64,000 bases of DNA from Caenispirillum bisanense (GCF_039523075.1 NZ_BAAAEP010000008.1:32700-96699), one strand, 5' to 3'; counted from the first letter of the stretch, positions 1 through 8,739 are shown. Made by a program: numbers and translations. Notes: a model not told the origin generated them from the sequence alone.

Positions 1-3000
1 TGTCGCCGCCCACCGCCCCGGCCAGCCGGTCGAGCGCCCGCAAGGGCGCCAGCACCGCCGCCAGGGCGGAGCCGCCGCCGCTGTCGGCGCGCCGCATGTC
101 CACCTTGGCGAGCGACAGGCTGCCGTCGCCGGTGAGGCTGGAGACCAGCGCCCGCTCGCTGGCGCCGCTGGCCTTCACCGCCGTGCGGAAGTCGAGCCGG
201 CCGCGGGCGGCGCGGTCGCCCTGCAGCGCCTCCAGGGCGGCGCCGATGTCCATCTGCTGCACCGCCGCCGTCAGGTCGAGGGCGGGCGTGCCGCTGCGGC
301 CGCCGGCCAGCGCCGCCTGCAGCGAGAACGGGCCGCCGAACAGGGCGCCGGTCAGCTGCGGCACGGTCAGGGCGCCATCGGCGATGCGGGCGCTGAGGTC
401 GGCATCGGTGAGGCGCCAGCGGTCATAGCTGAGGTCGCGGGCGGTCAGGGCGAGGTCCAGGCGCAGGGCGCTCAGGGCCGCAAGGTCCATGGGCTCCGAC
501 GACCACCGCGGCGCGCCGCCGGCGGCCTGGGCCGGCTCCACGGCCGCGCCGGGCGCCGCCGGCAGGCCGGGCGCGGCGGCGAAGGCGGCGGGCACGATGG
601 CCTCCACCAGCCGGTCCACCGCCGCCCGCCGTTCCGCCGGCAGGAAGGTGGTGACCGGCAGGCGGTCGGCCGGCAGCCGCGCCACCACCGCCGGCACCTC
701 GCCGGTGGTGTCGACCGCCATCTGGCCGGACAGGGTGCTCGGCCCCGCCCGCAGGGTCATGTCCGACAGGGTGAAGGCGGCGGTGCTGCCGGTCAGCTTG
801 CCGGCGAGGGCGAAGGGACCGATGTCGCGTCCGCCCTGCGGCTCGTAAGTCAGACCGAAGCGGCGCAGCAGCGCCACCATGTTCTCGTGGTTCACCGCCA
901 GCGTCAGATCGAGCGCCGGGGTGCCGAGCGGATCGGCCACCGCCCCCTCCGCCGTCAGCGTGCCGCCGGCCAGCCGGCTGGCGGTGGTGATGCCGAGGCG
1001 GGTGAGGTCGCCGGTCAGGGTCGCCGACAGGCCCAGCGGCGCCGCCTGCGCCACCGCCTCCGGCAGGTCGAGGTCGAACAGGCGCGCCAGCGGCGCCGGG
1101 TCCTGGCTGTCGAGGGTGAGCGTCAGCCCCTCGAACCGCGGCGCGCCGCCGAAGCCGGTGAGGGTGCCGCCGAGGCCGAGGCGCGATCCGGCGAGGTTTT
1201 CCACCACCGTCTCGCCGAAGGTCGCCTTGCCGTCCTGCACCGTGACGTCCAGGCGGGCGCCGCGCACCTCCCGCCCCTGCCACGTCAGGGTGCCGGCGGA
1301 GGCCTTGATGTTGGCGTCGAAGGTGTTGAGAACGGCCAGATCCTGCAGCAGCGGCGGCGCCCCGGCAGGCTGACCGCCGCCCCCGCCCTGGCCGGCCGGC
1401 GCGGCGGGAGCCTGGCCGCCGGGCGCCGGCGTCGGCGCGGTGCCGCCACCGGCAGCGGCGGCCTGGCGCGGCAGGTAGGCATCGACGTTCAGCGCATCCA
1501 CCGACAGGCTGAGGCCGAAGGTGGGCCGCGCCTGCATCGGCCGCACGGCGGCGGCACCCTGGAAGCGGGTGGTGTCAAGCATGCCCTCCAGGCTCGGCAC
1601 CGCCAGATCGGCGGCGGTGCCCAGCAGGGCGGCGGTGATGGCGAAGTCGCGCAGGCGGGCCGCCGGCACCTCGCCGGCCTCCACCCCCACCCAGTCCAGC
1701 AGGCCGCGCAGGTTGTTCGACCGCACCTCCAGCGTGCCGTCCAGGCGGGCGGGGTCGCTGCGGGTGTCGATGAAGCCGAAGGCGTGAACCTCGGAACTGC
1801 CGGGCAGCAGCGCATCGGCCTGGTTGACCGTCACCTCGCCATTGGCCAGCGAGGCGCTGACCGCCGCCGCCCGCACCACGCCGCCGCGCCAGGTGATGAC
1901 GTCGGCGGTGATGTCGACGCTGCCGGTGAGGGACGGCGGCAGGGCGGGGATCAGCGGCTGCTGCGCCACCGCCGGGGCCGCCGCGCCGGGCACCGTCACC
2001 GGCGGCGGTTCGGCCGCCACCGCCTGACCGGGGCTGACGGCGGCAGGCGCCGCCGCCACGTCGGTGGCGGCCGGGGCGCGGGCTTCACGCAGCAGGGCAT
2101 CCAGGTCGATGCGGGTGAAGGCCAGCGCCGCGTCCACCCGCGGCGGATCGGCCAGGGTCAGCGAGGCGCCGCCGGAGCCTTCGGTCTCGCCCAGGCGCAG
2201 CGTCATGCCGTCCAGCGCCACCCGCTCCGGCCCCGCCGCCACGGTCGCCGCCAGCCGGAACGGCCGGTCGAGCGGCGCCGTCGGCTCCACCCCCTGCACC
2301 GCCGCCAGGGTGCGGGCGAGCGAGGGACTGTCGGCCGTCACCGTGCCCTCGAAGGCGGGAGTGCCGCCGGCGGTCAGGCCGCCGATGCGGCCCTGCAGCA
2401 CCGCCGAGCCGCCAGCATCGGGCACGCCGAGGGTCAGGGTGAGCGGCGTCGTCCCCTCCCCGGCCGGCAGACGGCCGGTGCGCAGGGCGGCGGTGATGCG
2501 GCTGCCGCGCAGGGTGGTGGCAAGATCGCCCTCGAACGGCCCCTGCAGGCTGCCGGCGGCGATGTCGCCGTCGATGGCATCGAGGTGCAGTTCCTCGGCG
2601 GCGGCATCGCCCCACAGCAGCGAGCCGTCCTCGATCGTCACCCGGTCGAGCGCCACCGCCAGCCCGTCGCCGGTACCGCCGCCCGCCCCGGAGCCGGGAG
2701 CGGGCTGCGGTGCCTCGCTGCCGGGGGGCGGCGGCATTGGTCCGCCGGCGGCCGGAGCCTCGGCCGGCGGCTGGTCGAACACCCAGTTGCCGCGGCCGTC
2801 GGGCAGGATCTCCAGCACCACCTGCGGCCGCACCAGGCGCACGGACTCCACCTGCACCCGGCCGCCCAGCAGCGGCCCGAAGGCCACCCGCACCGCCAGT
2901 TCCTCCATCCGCACCATGGGCTGGTCGGAGCCTTCCGGGGCATTGGCGAAGGTGACGTCGCGGGCCGCCAGGGTGGGCGCCGGCAGCAGGCGCAGCGACA

Positions 3001-3157
3001 GGTCGCCGGCGATGTCCAGCCGGCGGCCGGTGGCCTGCTCCACATAGGCCGCCAGGTCGGTCTTGTAGCGGTTCCAGTCGATGAACGACGGCGCCACCAG
3101 CACCACCGCCACGATCAGGACCAGCACCGCCGCGACCCCGATCAACACCTTCTTCAC
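1..3157 (-). CDS. AsmA family protein (3' end beyond window)
   Basis: Large AsmA-type protein, a family linked to outer-membrane biogenesis and lipid transport. About 1,052 codons lie in the window and the frame is open to the left edge, so the C-terminus is missing. The start is a GTG at 3157 (VKKVLIGVAAVLVLIV), preceded by GGGAGA six bases upstream; no ATG fits this N-terminus. Residues 4-24 form one membrane anchor, followed by the AsmA-typical segment SFIDWNRYKTDLAAYVEQAT and a long repetitive part rich in Ala, Gly, Leu and Asp. A Pro/Gly-rich linker (about residues 130-160) interrupts the N-terminal domain. Long open frames on the opposite strand are G+C artefacts. The family call is firm; the exact role is not known from sequence. 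Confidence 0.88.
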   Translation of the reverse strand, partial: MKKVLIGVAAVLVLIVAVVLVAPSFIDWNRYKTDLAAYVEQATGRRLDIAGDLSLRLLPAPTLAARDVTFANAPEGSDQPMVRMEELAVRVAFGPLLGGRVQVESVRLVRPQVVLEILPDGRGNWVFDQPPAEAPAAGGPMPPPPGSEAPQPAPGSGAGGGTGDGLAVALDRVTIEDGSLLWGDAAAEELHLDAIDGDIAAGSLQGPFEGDLATTLRGSRITAALRTGRLPAGEGTTPLTLTLGVPDAGGSAVLQGRIGGLTAGGTPAFEGTVTADSPSLARTLAAVQGVEPTAPLDRPFRLAATVAAGPERVALDGMTLRLGETEGSGGASLTLADPPRVDAALAFTRIDLDALLREARAPAATDVAAAPAAVSPGQAVAAEPPPVTVPGAAAPAVAQQPLIPALPPSLTGSVDITADVITWRGGVVRAAAVSASLANGEVTVNQADALLPGSSEVHAFGFIDTRSDPARLDGTLEVRSNNLRGLLDWVGVEAGEVPAARLRDFAITAALLGTAADLAVPSLEGMLDTTRFQGAAAVRPMQARPTFGLSLSVDALNVDAYLPRQAAAAGGGTAPTPAPGGQAPAAPAGQGGGGGQPAGAPPLLQDLAVLNTFDANIKASAGTLTWQGREVRGARLDVTVQDGKATFGETVVENLAGSRLGLGGTLTGFGGAPRFEGLTLTLDSQDPAPLARLFDLDLPEAVAQAAPLGLSATLTGDLTRLGITTASRLAGGTLTAEGAVADPLGTPALDLTLAVNHENMVALLRRFGLTYEPQGGRDIGPFALAGKLTGSTAAFTLSDMTLRAGPSTLSGQMAVDTTGEVPAVVARLPADRLPVTTFLPAERRAAVDRLVEAIVPAAFAAAPGLPAAPGAAVEPAQAAGGAPRWSSEPMDLAALSALRLDLALTARDLSYDRWRLTDADLSARIADGALTVPQLTGALFGGPFSLQAALAGGRSGTPALDLTAAVQQMDIGAALEALQGDRAARGRLDFRTAVKASGASERALVSSLTGDGSLSLAKVDMRRADSGGGSALAAVLAPLRALDRLAGAVGGD

Positions 3158-3249
3158 GCGCCGTCTCCCGCACCGTCAGCCGGATGAAACTCAGTCAGGC
3201 CAGTCTAGCCGCCATCGCCGCTGCCTGAAACCATGGGGAAACGCCTTAC

Positions 3250-3283
3250 GAAAAAAGAGGGGCGGTTCTATGGCGAACCGCCC
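3250..3283 (-). terminator. Rho-independent terminator, leftward
   Basis: A perfect 10-bp stem (3258-3267 with 3274-3283, ggggcggttc/gaaccgcccc) has a 6-base loop and is followed on the minus strand by TCTTTTTTCG. It lies about 100 bases upstream of the AsmA start and points the same way. It must therefore end a transcript coming from the right, where the nearest leftward gene stops about 600 bases away at 3881. Confidence 0.85.
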
Positions 3284-3708
3284 CACAAGATGATCAAGGA
3301 GTCTTGCTCTCTCGATGTCGAAGGCCGGCCGTGACAGATTTGGGGCCTCCGGTGCAGCCGGCCTTCCGCGTCCCGCCGCCGCCCGTGGGCCGGACGCCGT
3401 CGGTACGCTCCTGCAGCCACGGCACCCGGTGAGGGAGGCCGCGGCAATCTCGTCAGGACAGGGAAGAGGCGCATCCGGCTGCCGCCGCAAAAACGGCTGC
3501 GGCGCCCGCTCCGCCCGCCGGGAGTCCGGCAGCGGCGGCGCTGGCAGCGCGGCGGCGGCATGCGTCGCAAACCACAGGCCGCCGCGTCCGACACCCTGGG
3601 CATCGCACGGCGCCCGCTGCGGCGCAGGCCAAGACATGTTCCCCCCTGTCGGGATGCGGCCCGGTTTTCTGTTTATTGCCCAGGTCCGCGCATTCTTTTT
3701 ATCTTTTT

Positions 3709-3760
3709 GTCCTGCATCATGTGCAGGACGACAGGATCATGCCATGCGCGCATCGCATGG
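3709..3760. repeat. Two adjacent inverted repeats
   Basis: 3709-3716 and 3722-3729 form a perfect 8-bp inverted repeat (gtcctgca / tgcaggac, 5-base loop). It is followed by 3742-3748 with 3754-3760 (ccatgcg / cgcatgg, 5-base loop). The first sits beside a T-rich stretch but has no T-run after it on either strand as an RNA hairpin, so it looks more like an operator or structured RNA element than a terminator. Confidence 0.55.
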
Positions 3761-3812
3761 GCCAGGAAAATCGGCAGCCGCTGACGCATTATCGGGATGT
3801 CGGACAGCGGAA

Positions 3813-3840
3813 CGGGCCGCCCCCGAGCGGAGGCGGCCCG
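3813..3840 (-). terminator. Possible hairpin after the lipoprotein gene
   Basis: A 9-bp perfect stem (cgggccgcc / ggcggcccg) with a 10-base loop lies about 40 bases past the stop of the lipoprotein gene. There is no U-run, so it may be a weak terminator or simply an mRNA-stabilising hairpin. Confidence 0.35.
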
Positions 3841-3880
3841 CGCTGCGCCGCCAGGGCGGCGGCGTGATCGGTCGGCCGGA

Positions 3881-4114
3881 TCAGTCGAACAGGCGGCCGT
3901 CGTCCTCGGTGGCGCGGCCGATGGCGTAACCGCCCGCCGCACCGGCCAGGCCGCCCAGGGCGGCAGACCCGGCGCTGCCGCCAAGCAGCGCACCGGCGGC
4001 GGCACCGGCGGCGGCACCGCCGGCGGTGTACTGCTCGTTGCGGCTCATATTGTCGCAGGCGGTCAGCCCGAGGGCACCCAGGGAGACGACGGACACGGCC
4101 AACATCTTGCGCAT
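3881..4114 (-). CDS. Small glycine-zipper lipoprotein
   Basis: A 77-residue envelope lipoprotein. The N-terminus MRKMLAVSVVSLGALGLTAC ends in a lipobox (LTAC), so Cys20 is the expected lipidated residue. The mature part contains a glycine-zipper region of GGAAAGAAAGALLGG type followed by GLAGAAGGYAIGRATE, the pattern of small outer-membrane lipoproteins such as the Rick_17kDa/YMGG families. The start at 4114 has an AAGGAGG ribosome site 6-7 bases upstream; an in-frame upstream ATG lacks one. Monocistronic. The substrate or partner cannot be inferred. Confidence 0.85.
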   Translation of the reverse strand: MRKMLAVSVVSLGALGLTACDNMSRNEQYTAGGAAAGAAAGALLGGSAGSAALGGLAGAAGGYAIGRATEDDGRLFD

Positions 4115-4229
4115 GGAAACCTCCTTCGCTCTGCTGTCTGGCGGGAGGCATGGCCGCTGCCGGCCTGCGCTCCCCTCATGCAAGGCGAACGAGGGTGCCC
4201 CCGCAAGGGTTCACCGATTCCGCGAGGTG

Positions 4230-5564
4230 CTATGGCCGCGGCTGGGGGCTCCCGTCGTCGCCGCGCCCGCCCGCCACCTCGGCCGGCGGCGCCTCGGCCA
4301 CCGGCGGCACCACGGCGTCGTCGTCGCGGGCGGCGGCCTCGGCGCGGGGATCAAGCTCGAACACCTGCGGCGTGGTCAGCGGCGGCGTCGGGGTGAAGCG
4401 GCCCTGTTCCTCCGGCGGCGGCGGCGGCCGGCGGGTGGAGCGCCACAGGCCGAACAGCACCAGCAGCACATGCACGGCGGCGGTATAAGCGAACAGCAGC
4501 CACGCCGGCCGGTCCTGCATCACCCACGACGCCAGCATGGGGCCGATGACGGCGCCGATGCCGTAGACCAGCAGCAGCCCGCCGCTGGCCTGGACGAACT
4601 CGCCGGGCTCCAGGAAGTCGTTGGTGTGGGCGATCAGCAGGGCGTAGAGCGGCATGGTCAGGGCGCCGAACAGCACCGCCACCGTCAGCAGCGCCGGCAC
4701 CGACCCCATCTGCGCCACCGCCGCCATGGCCGCCCCGCCCACCGCCGCCAGGGCGGCGACGGCGATGACCACGGTGCGGCGGTCGAAGCGGTCGGACAGC
4801 CAGCCGATGGGGTACTGCGCCACCGCGCCGCCCACCAGCAGAGCCGCCATCACCAGCGACACCTCGGCGACGCCATGGCCCAGCCGCTGCACGAACACCG
4901 GCGTCAGGCCCCAGTAGGCGGAATTGGCCAGCGCCACCATGAAGATGCCGATGACGCCCAGGGGCGACGCCCGGTACAGCCGGCCCGGCCGCAGCCGCGC
5001 CGCCGCCACCGGCGCCGGCGCCACCGCCCGCGTCACCGCCACCGGCACCAGGCACAGGGCGATCAGCAGCGAGGCGATGCTGAACAGCTCGAACCCCTCC
5101 GGCGCCGCCGCATTGAGCAGCAGCAGGCCGGCGGTGGAGGCCGACAGTTCCACCACGCGGTAGACGCTGAACAGGGCGCCGCGATTGCGGTTGCTGGCGC
5201 GGTCGTTGAGCCAGCTCTCGACCACCGTGTAAAGCCCGGCGAAGGCGAAGCCGGCCAGCGCCCGCAGCAGCCACCACACCCACGCCTCCACCACCATGGG
5301 GTAGATGAGCGCCGTCGCCGCCGCCAGCGCCGCCAGGGCGGCGAAGGTGCGGATATGCCCCACCCGCGCCACCAGATAGGGGTTGGTCAGGCAGCCGACG
5401 GCAAAACCGGCGTAATAGCTCGACACCAGCAGGCCGATATGGGCGGCATCGAAGCCTTCGATGTTGGCGCGGATGGTGATGAGGGTGGTTTGCAGCCCGT
5501 TGCCGGTGACCATGATGGCGACGGACAGAAGCAGGGCGCCGATGGCGGCGACGGCGGCGACCAT
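4230..5564 (-). CDS. MFS transporter (YcaD-like)
   Basis: 444-residue major facilitator superfamily transporter with about 12 hydrophobic segments. Residues 1-390 carry the membrane domain; the motif DRRTVVIAVAAL follows the cytoplasmic loop GWLSDRFDRR (MFS motif A position). The last 55 residues are a hydrophilic Pro/Ala/Asp-rich tail, probably cytoplasmic. The closest family by appearance is the YcaD/CynX-like group of uncharacterised MFS permeases. It is divergent from the LysR regulator at 5887 across about 320 bases, a classic arrangement in which the regulator controls the transporter. The substrate is unknown. Confidence 0.85.
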   Translation of the reverse strand: MVAAVAAIGALLLSVAIMVTGNGLQTTLITIRANIEGFDAAHIGLLVSSYYAGFAVGCLTNPYLVARVGHIRTFAALAALAAATALIYPMVVEAWVWWLLRALAGFAFAGLYTVVESWLNDRASNRNRGALFSVYRVVELSASTAGLLLLNAAAPEGFELFSIASLLIALCLVPVAVTRAVAPAPVAAARLRPGRLYRASPLGVIGIFMVALANSAYWGLTPVFVQRLGHGVAEVSLVMAALLVGGAVAQYPIGWLSDRFDRRTVVIAVAALAAVGGAAMAAVAQMGSVPALLTVAVLFGALTMPLYALLIAHTNDFLEPGEFVQASGGLLLVYGIGAVIGPMLASWVMQDRPAWLLFAYTAAVHVLLVLFGLWRSTRRPPPPPEEQGRFTPTPPLTTPQVFELDPRAEAAARDDDAVVPPVAEAPPAEVAGGRGDDGSPQPRP

Positions 5565-5886
5565 GGAAGCTCCGGTGGTGGCGGTCTCGGTTGCGCCAGA
5601 CTAACGCGCGGAAGCGGACGGCGTCACCCCCGGTTGAGCATCCCGCCGGACGGGATCACCCCTCTGCCGCGCCGCAGCATGCTTCTGTCTCTCGAATTTT
5701 TCCGATGCTTGTTATTCAAGTTGAAGATGATTCATGTTTTCCGCGCACTTGCGCAACGGCCTGCGGCTGCGGCTCCGGGAGATATCGTTTGATGAAGTTG
5801 ATCTTATTGCGGTAGATCATTGGCGACGTGCGTCACCTCGTTCATGCGGCGGCGCACCATGACCCTGTTTTCGGATGCCGGTTCCC
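5565..5886. promoter_or_regulatory. Divergent promoter region with LysR-type palindrome
   Basis: This 322-base gap between divergent MFS and LysR genes is clearly more A+T-rich than its surroundings. TTCAAGTTGAA at 5715-5725 is a perfect inverted repeat around a central G, the size and shape of a LysR-type T-N11-A box. TTGCGCAA at 5749-5756 is a second palindrome. No gene is seen inside. The link to the adjacent LysR regulator is inferred from position. Confidence 0.55.
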
Positions 5887-6741
5887 ATGGACATCGATCT
5901 CGCACGGACGTTCCTCACCATCCTCGACACCGGCAACTTCGGCCGGGCGGCGGAACGCCTGAACGTCACCCAGTCCACCGTCTCCACCCGCATCAAGACG
6001 CTGGAGGAACTGCTGGGGCGGCCCATGTTCATCCGCTCCAAGGCCGGCGTGCAGGTCACCCAGGCCGGGCAGCAGTTCAAGCGCTCGGCCGAGACCATGG
6101 TGCGGGCGTGGTACCAGGCGAAGCAGGAAGTGGGCCTGCCCGACAACTTCCAGACCATGATCACCATCGGCGGCCAGTTCACCCTGTGGGACCGGCTGCT
6201 GCTGAAGTGGCTGCCGTGGATGCGCACCTCCATGCCCGACGTCGCCATCCATGCCGAGGTCGGCCTGTCCGACGGACTGATGCGCCAGCTGGCGGAAGGG
6301 CTGCTCGACATCGGCGTCATGTACACGCCCAGCCACCGCATCGGCCTGGTGACCGAGGAACTGATGGAGGAACAGCTGGTGCTGGTCTCCACCGAAACCA
6401 CCACCAACGCGCCGTTCACGCCGGACTACGTGTTCGTGAACTGGGGGCCGGAGTTCGCCATTTCCCACTCCAACGCCTTCCCGACCCTGAACACCCCGCC
6501 GCTCTACGTCAGCCACGGGCCGCTCGGCCTGCAGTACATCCTGGAGAACGGCGGCGCCGGGTACTTCCCCATGCGCCTGGTGCGCCAGCACCTGTCGGAG
6601 GGGCGCCTGCACATCAAGGAAGACGCCCCCCGCTTCCGCCGCCCGGTCTACATGGTCTATGCCGCCGGCTCCACCGACGCCCGCTTCAAGACCGCCCTGC
6701 AGGGCCTGCGCTACGTCGCCTCGCAGGAGAGCGAGGAGTAG
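5887..6741 (+). CDS. LysR family transcriptional regulator
   Basis: 284-residue LysR-type regulator. The N-terminal winged helix-turn-helix spans about residues 1-60 (DLARTFLTILDTGNFGRAAE, then LNVTQSTVSTRIKTLEELLG); the effector-binding fold fills residues 90-280. The start chosen is MDIDLARTF at 5887, the usual N-terminus of the family. An in-frame ATG at 5875 adds four residues; neither has a clear ribosome site. The gene is divergent from the MFS transporter at 4230-5564, so autoregulation and control of that exporter are likely. The inducer is unknown. Confidence 0.9.
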   Translation: MDIDLARTFLTILDTGNFGRAAERLNVTQSTVSTRIKTLEELLGRPMFIRSKAGVQVTQAGQQFKRSAETMVRAWYQAKQEVGLPDNFQTMITIGGQFTLWDRLLLKWLPWMRTSMPDVAIHAEVGLSDGLMRQLAEGLLDIGVMYTPSHRIGLVTEELMEEQLVLVSTETTTNAPFTPDYVFVNWGPEFAISHSNAFPTLNTPPLYVSHGPLGLQYILENGGAGYFPMRLVRQHLSEGRLHIKEDAPRFRRPVYMVYAAGSTDARFKTALQGLRYVASQESEE

Positions 6742-6820
6742 TCAGGAGAGGGCGGCAATGCCGGTGACGACCGCGACACCCAGCGCCTGACGCAGCTATC
6801 CTCGCTCCTTCCCCACCTCA

Positions 6821-7102
6821 TCAGAACCTCGGCGGACCCAGCGTGGTCAGCCGCCGCCGGTTCTCCGCCGCCGAGCGCAGCGCCTGCCCGAACGGCCGTC
6901 GCCGCGCCGGCAGGGCGGCGGCCGCCGGCTCCGCCCCGGCGCCGATGTAGACCGGGCCGGTGACGACGATCAGCCGGTTGATGGTGATGGCCGGCGCCGG
7001 AGCCGCCCCGGTGGGGGCCGCCCCGGCGGCGGGCGTTCCGCCGTTGTCGTTGCTGCCGAGCGCCCGGCGCAGGATGTCGTCTATGATCGCCTGCCGGTCC
7101 AT
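6821..7102 (-). CDS. Small hypothetical protein
   Basis: 93 residues, not assigned to a family. The N-terminus MDRQAIIDDILRRALG is helical and charged, followed by an Ala/Gly/Pro linker, a beta-like segment ITINRLIVVTGPVYIGAG and a basic tail. The start has GGAGAGGGG just upstream. It follows the XRE regulator by 45 bases in the same direction, so the two are probably co-transcribed; comparable short proteins sit beside XRE regulators in other Rhodospirillales. A real gene is likely; the function is unknown. Confidence 0.6.
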   Translation of the reverse strand: MDRQAIIDDILRRALGSNDNGGTPAAGAAPTGAAPAPAITINRLIVVTGPVYIGAGAEPAAAALPARRRPFGQALRSAAENRRRLTTLGPPRF

Positions 7103-7147
7103 GCCCCTCTCCCGCCGCCGGTTCCCCGCCGGCCGTTGCCGGTGCGA

Positions 7148-7582
7148 TCAGGATGCCAGCCGCACGAAGCGGGCGACAAGATCCTCCGACGGCACCCGCC
7201 CGCCCTCGCCGGCAGCCTCGCGCTCCAGGGTGAGCATGTAGATTTCCTTCACCAGCAGCGCCTTCTTGCCGGCCTCCAGCGCGCTTGCGCGCGAGGCCAG
7301 CGCCTGTTCCACCCGCTCCAGGCAGAGTCGCAGCAGGTCTTCGTCGAGTCCGCCGCTGGGCTGGCGCTGCATGCTGCCCTGGCCGAGCAGCAGCCAGTGC
7401 AGGTCCACCCCCTGCTCCGCCAGCGCCGCCAGCACGCCGGCCCCCGGCAGGGTGCGGCCGCCCTCGTAATCGGCCCAGGCCCGCTGCGAGGCGCCCACGG
7501 TGGCCGCCATCTCCTTCTGGCTGACCTTGCGCGATTCGCGCAGGCTGCGCAGGCGGTCGGGCACCCCGGCCAGGGCGATCAT
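7148..7582 (-). CDS. XRE family (phage-repressor-like) regulator
   Basis: 144-residue DNA-binding protein. Residues 8-62 form a Cro/C1-type helix-turn-helix (LRSLRESRKVSQKEMAATVG, then ASQRAWADYEGGRTLPG). It is followed by the GVDLHWLLLGQG segment seen in CI-like repressors, and a helical C-terminal region (about 80-140) suited to dimerisation. The start at 7582 (MIALAGVPDRL) is preceded by GGAGAGG; longer forms would run into non-coding-like sequence. No peptidase domain is present, so it is not a LexA/CI self-cleaving type. Probably forms an operon with the small gene at 6821-7102. No other phage gene is nearby. Confidence 0.82.
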   Translation of the reverse strand: MIALAGVPDRLRSLRESRKVSQKEMAATVGASQRAWADYEGGRTLPGAGVLAALAEQGVDLHWLLLGQGSMQRQPSGGLDEDLLRLCLERVEQALASRASALEAGKKALLVKEIYMLTLEREAAGEGGRVPSEDLVARFVRLAS

Positions 7583-7873
7583 GGCCGCCTCTCCGCCGGG
7601 CAAGGCCGCAGCGCCGGCCGCATCGGGCCGGGATCGGGACGCGGGCTTTTCCGCTTGCCGCCAGCGCAAATCTGCATCACAGTCGTCCGCCACGGGTGCC
7701 AGTAACGGCAGGAGTCCCCGGCGGCGCCACACGCGCGGGTACTTGCCGAACCCGACTATAGTCTCACAGGCGGCCCAGGTCACCGCCGAAGGAGGTGTTT
7801 CTTGCTTCGGCACACGCTGCGGTGCCCGCCACCCCACCCGCTGCGGAGCGTCGCTGCGGCAGAACGGGGGGTT
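7583..7873. other. Intergenic region upstream of XRE gene
   Basis: No supported gene. GACTATAGTC at 7754-7763 is a perfect 10-bp palindrome containing a -10-like TATAGT on the minus strand, so it could be both promoter and operator of the leftward XRE gene. An AAGGAGGTG at 7789-7797 resembles a rightward ribosome site, but the frame after it only mirrors the MarR gene and its repeats. Confidence 0.4.
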
Positions 7874-7879
7874 GCGGCC

Positions 7880-7963
7880 TCACGCCTGCGGGACGTCGCG
7901 GCCTTACGCCTCCGGCGGTGGGTCGTCGCGGCCTTACGCCTCCGGCGGTGGGTCGTCGCGGCC
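7880..7963. repeat. Tandem repeat duplicating the MarR 3' end
   Basis: The last 30 bases of the MarR gene, including the stop codon (7934-7963), are repeated exactly and directly downstream at 7904-7933. A shortened, diverged third copy of 24 bases lies at 7880-7903. Each unit read on the minus strand encodes GRDDPPPEA plus stop, with the third copy altered. This is a tandem duplication, not a CRISPR array: there are no spacers. Confidence 0.9.
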
Positions 7964-8437
7964 TTCCGCCACCTCCAGCAGGCGCTCCAGGCTGGCTTCC
8001 ATCATCCGCTGGCCGCCGCACATGGGGCGGAAGAAGCGCGCGTCCACCGCCTGCACCAGGGGCACCGCCTCGGCCACCAGCCGCGCGCCCTCCGGCGTCA
8101 GCGACGGGGTCTTGGCACGGGGGTCATTGCCCTTGACGCGGGCGATGAGGCCGCGCTTTTCCAGCCCGCGCAGGATCTGCGACATGGTGTTGGGGTCCAG
8201 CCGCACATGGCGGCCAAGCGCCGCCTGGCTGAGCGGGCTGCCGTCACGGCCGAGCCAGCCGATGCCGGCCATGGTCACGAACTGCGGATGGGTCAGGCCG
8301 AGGGGGGCCAGCGCCGCCTCCACCTGTCGCCGCCAGGTGGTGCTGACCAGCCACAGCAGGAAGCCGGGGCTGTCCTCCGGCGCCGCGTAGCTGGCAGCCG
8401 GGTCGACCTGGGCGGAAGTCTGTATGTCGTTGGTCAT
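7934..8437 (-). CDS. MarR family transcriptional regulator
   Basis: 167-residue winged-helix regulator. The DNA-binding core spans about residues 55-120 (LSQAALGRHVRLDPNTMSQI, then LRGLEKRGLIARV) with the wing DPRAKTPSLTPEG, as in MarR proteins acting as repressors of efflux or stress genes. The start MTNDIQTS at 8437 is chosen because sequence upstream is not protein-like; the ribosome site is weak. The gene stands alone, and its 3' end including the stop codon is tandemly duplicated downstream. The ligand is unknown. Confidence 0.88.
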   Translation of the reverse strand: MTNDIQTSAQVDPAASYAAPEDSPGFLLWLVSTTWRRQVEAALAPLGLTHPQFVTMAGIGWLGRDGSPLSQAALGRHVRLDPNTMSQILRGLEKRGLIARVKGNDPRAKTPSLTPEGARLVAEAVPLVQAVDARFFRPMCGGQRMMEASLERLLEVAEGRDDPPPEA

Positions 8438-8709
8438 GGCGCGCACGATACACGGTTCCTGGGCGAAAATGTGACGAATTCGCGCCCCTGCACCACCCGG
8501 AGGAGGACCGTCACCCCCGGTCCCGAGGCCGCGGCACCCCGTCAACTATCCCGCGCGTCCATGGCAGCGCGACAACCTTTGTCACAGGCGGCGATTGCAC
8601 CATAAGTAAATCTTCCACCTGAAGCTACTTTTTCTTGCATGTTCCTGCACGCACTGAATGTAAATGAAGTCATTCGGGCTTCCACACAAGTCTAAACGAC
8701 GCTATTCCC

Positions 8710-8739
8710 TTGCTCATTCCCGCTGCCAACGGCTAGACT
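8710..8739 (+). promoter_or_regulatory. Candidate sigma-70 promoter of brnTA
   Basis: TTGCTC (8710-8715) and TAGACT (8734-8739) are separated by 18 bases and lie 33 bases before the brnT start. The surrounding 8546-8772 segment is A+T-rich for this genome and otherwise empty. Confidence 0.55.

Larger units (their letters stand above)
3284..3880. other. Long intergenic region without a supported gene
   Basis: No reading frame here has a plausible start, ribosome site and protein-like composition. The region holds two inverted repeats (3709-3729 and 3742-3760), a T-rich stretch at 3694-3708 and, at its left end, the leftward terminator 3250-3283. A leftward untranslated RNA or a long 3' UTR of the lipoprotein gene at 3881-4114 would explain the terminator. 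No known RNA family (SRP, 6S, tmRNA, RNase P) was recognised by motif. Confidence 0.4.

Noticed and set aside
887..3187. 766-codon open frame antisense to the AsmA gene
   Set aside because: High G+C leaves opposite frames open; the translation is Arg/Gly/His-rich low-complexity with no domain, while the minus strand gives a proper AsmA protein.
3191..3637. 148-codon leftward open frame between AsmA and the lipoprotein
   Set aside because: It reads straight through the strong terminator at 3250-3283 and has low-complexity Arg/Pro/Ala content.
7880..7963. Possible CRISPR array
   Set aside because: Repeats are directly adjacent without spacers and clearly copy the MarR 3' end.
7795..8136. Rightward frame after a good AAGGAGG at 7789
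   Set aside because: The peptide only mirrors the tandem repeats and the antisense of MarR; the SD-like match is probably chance.
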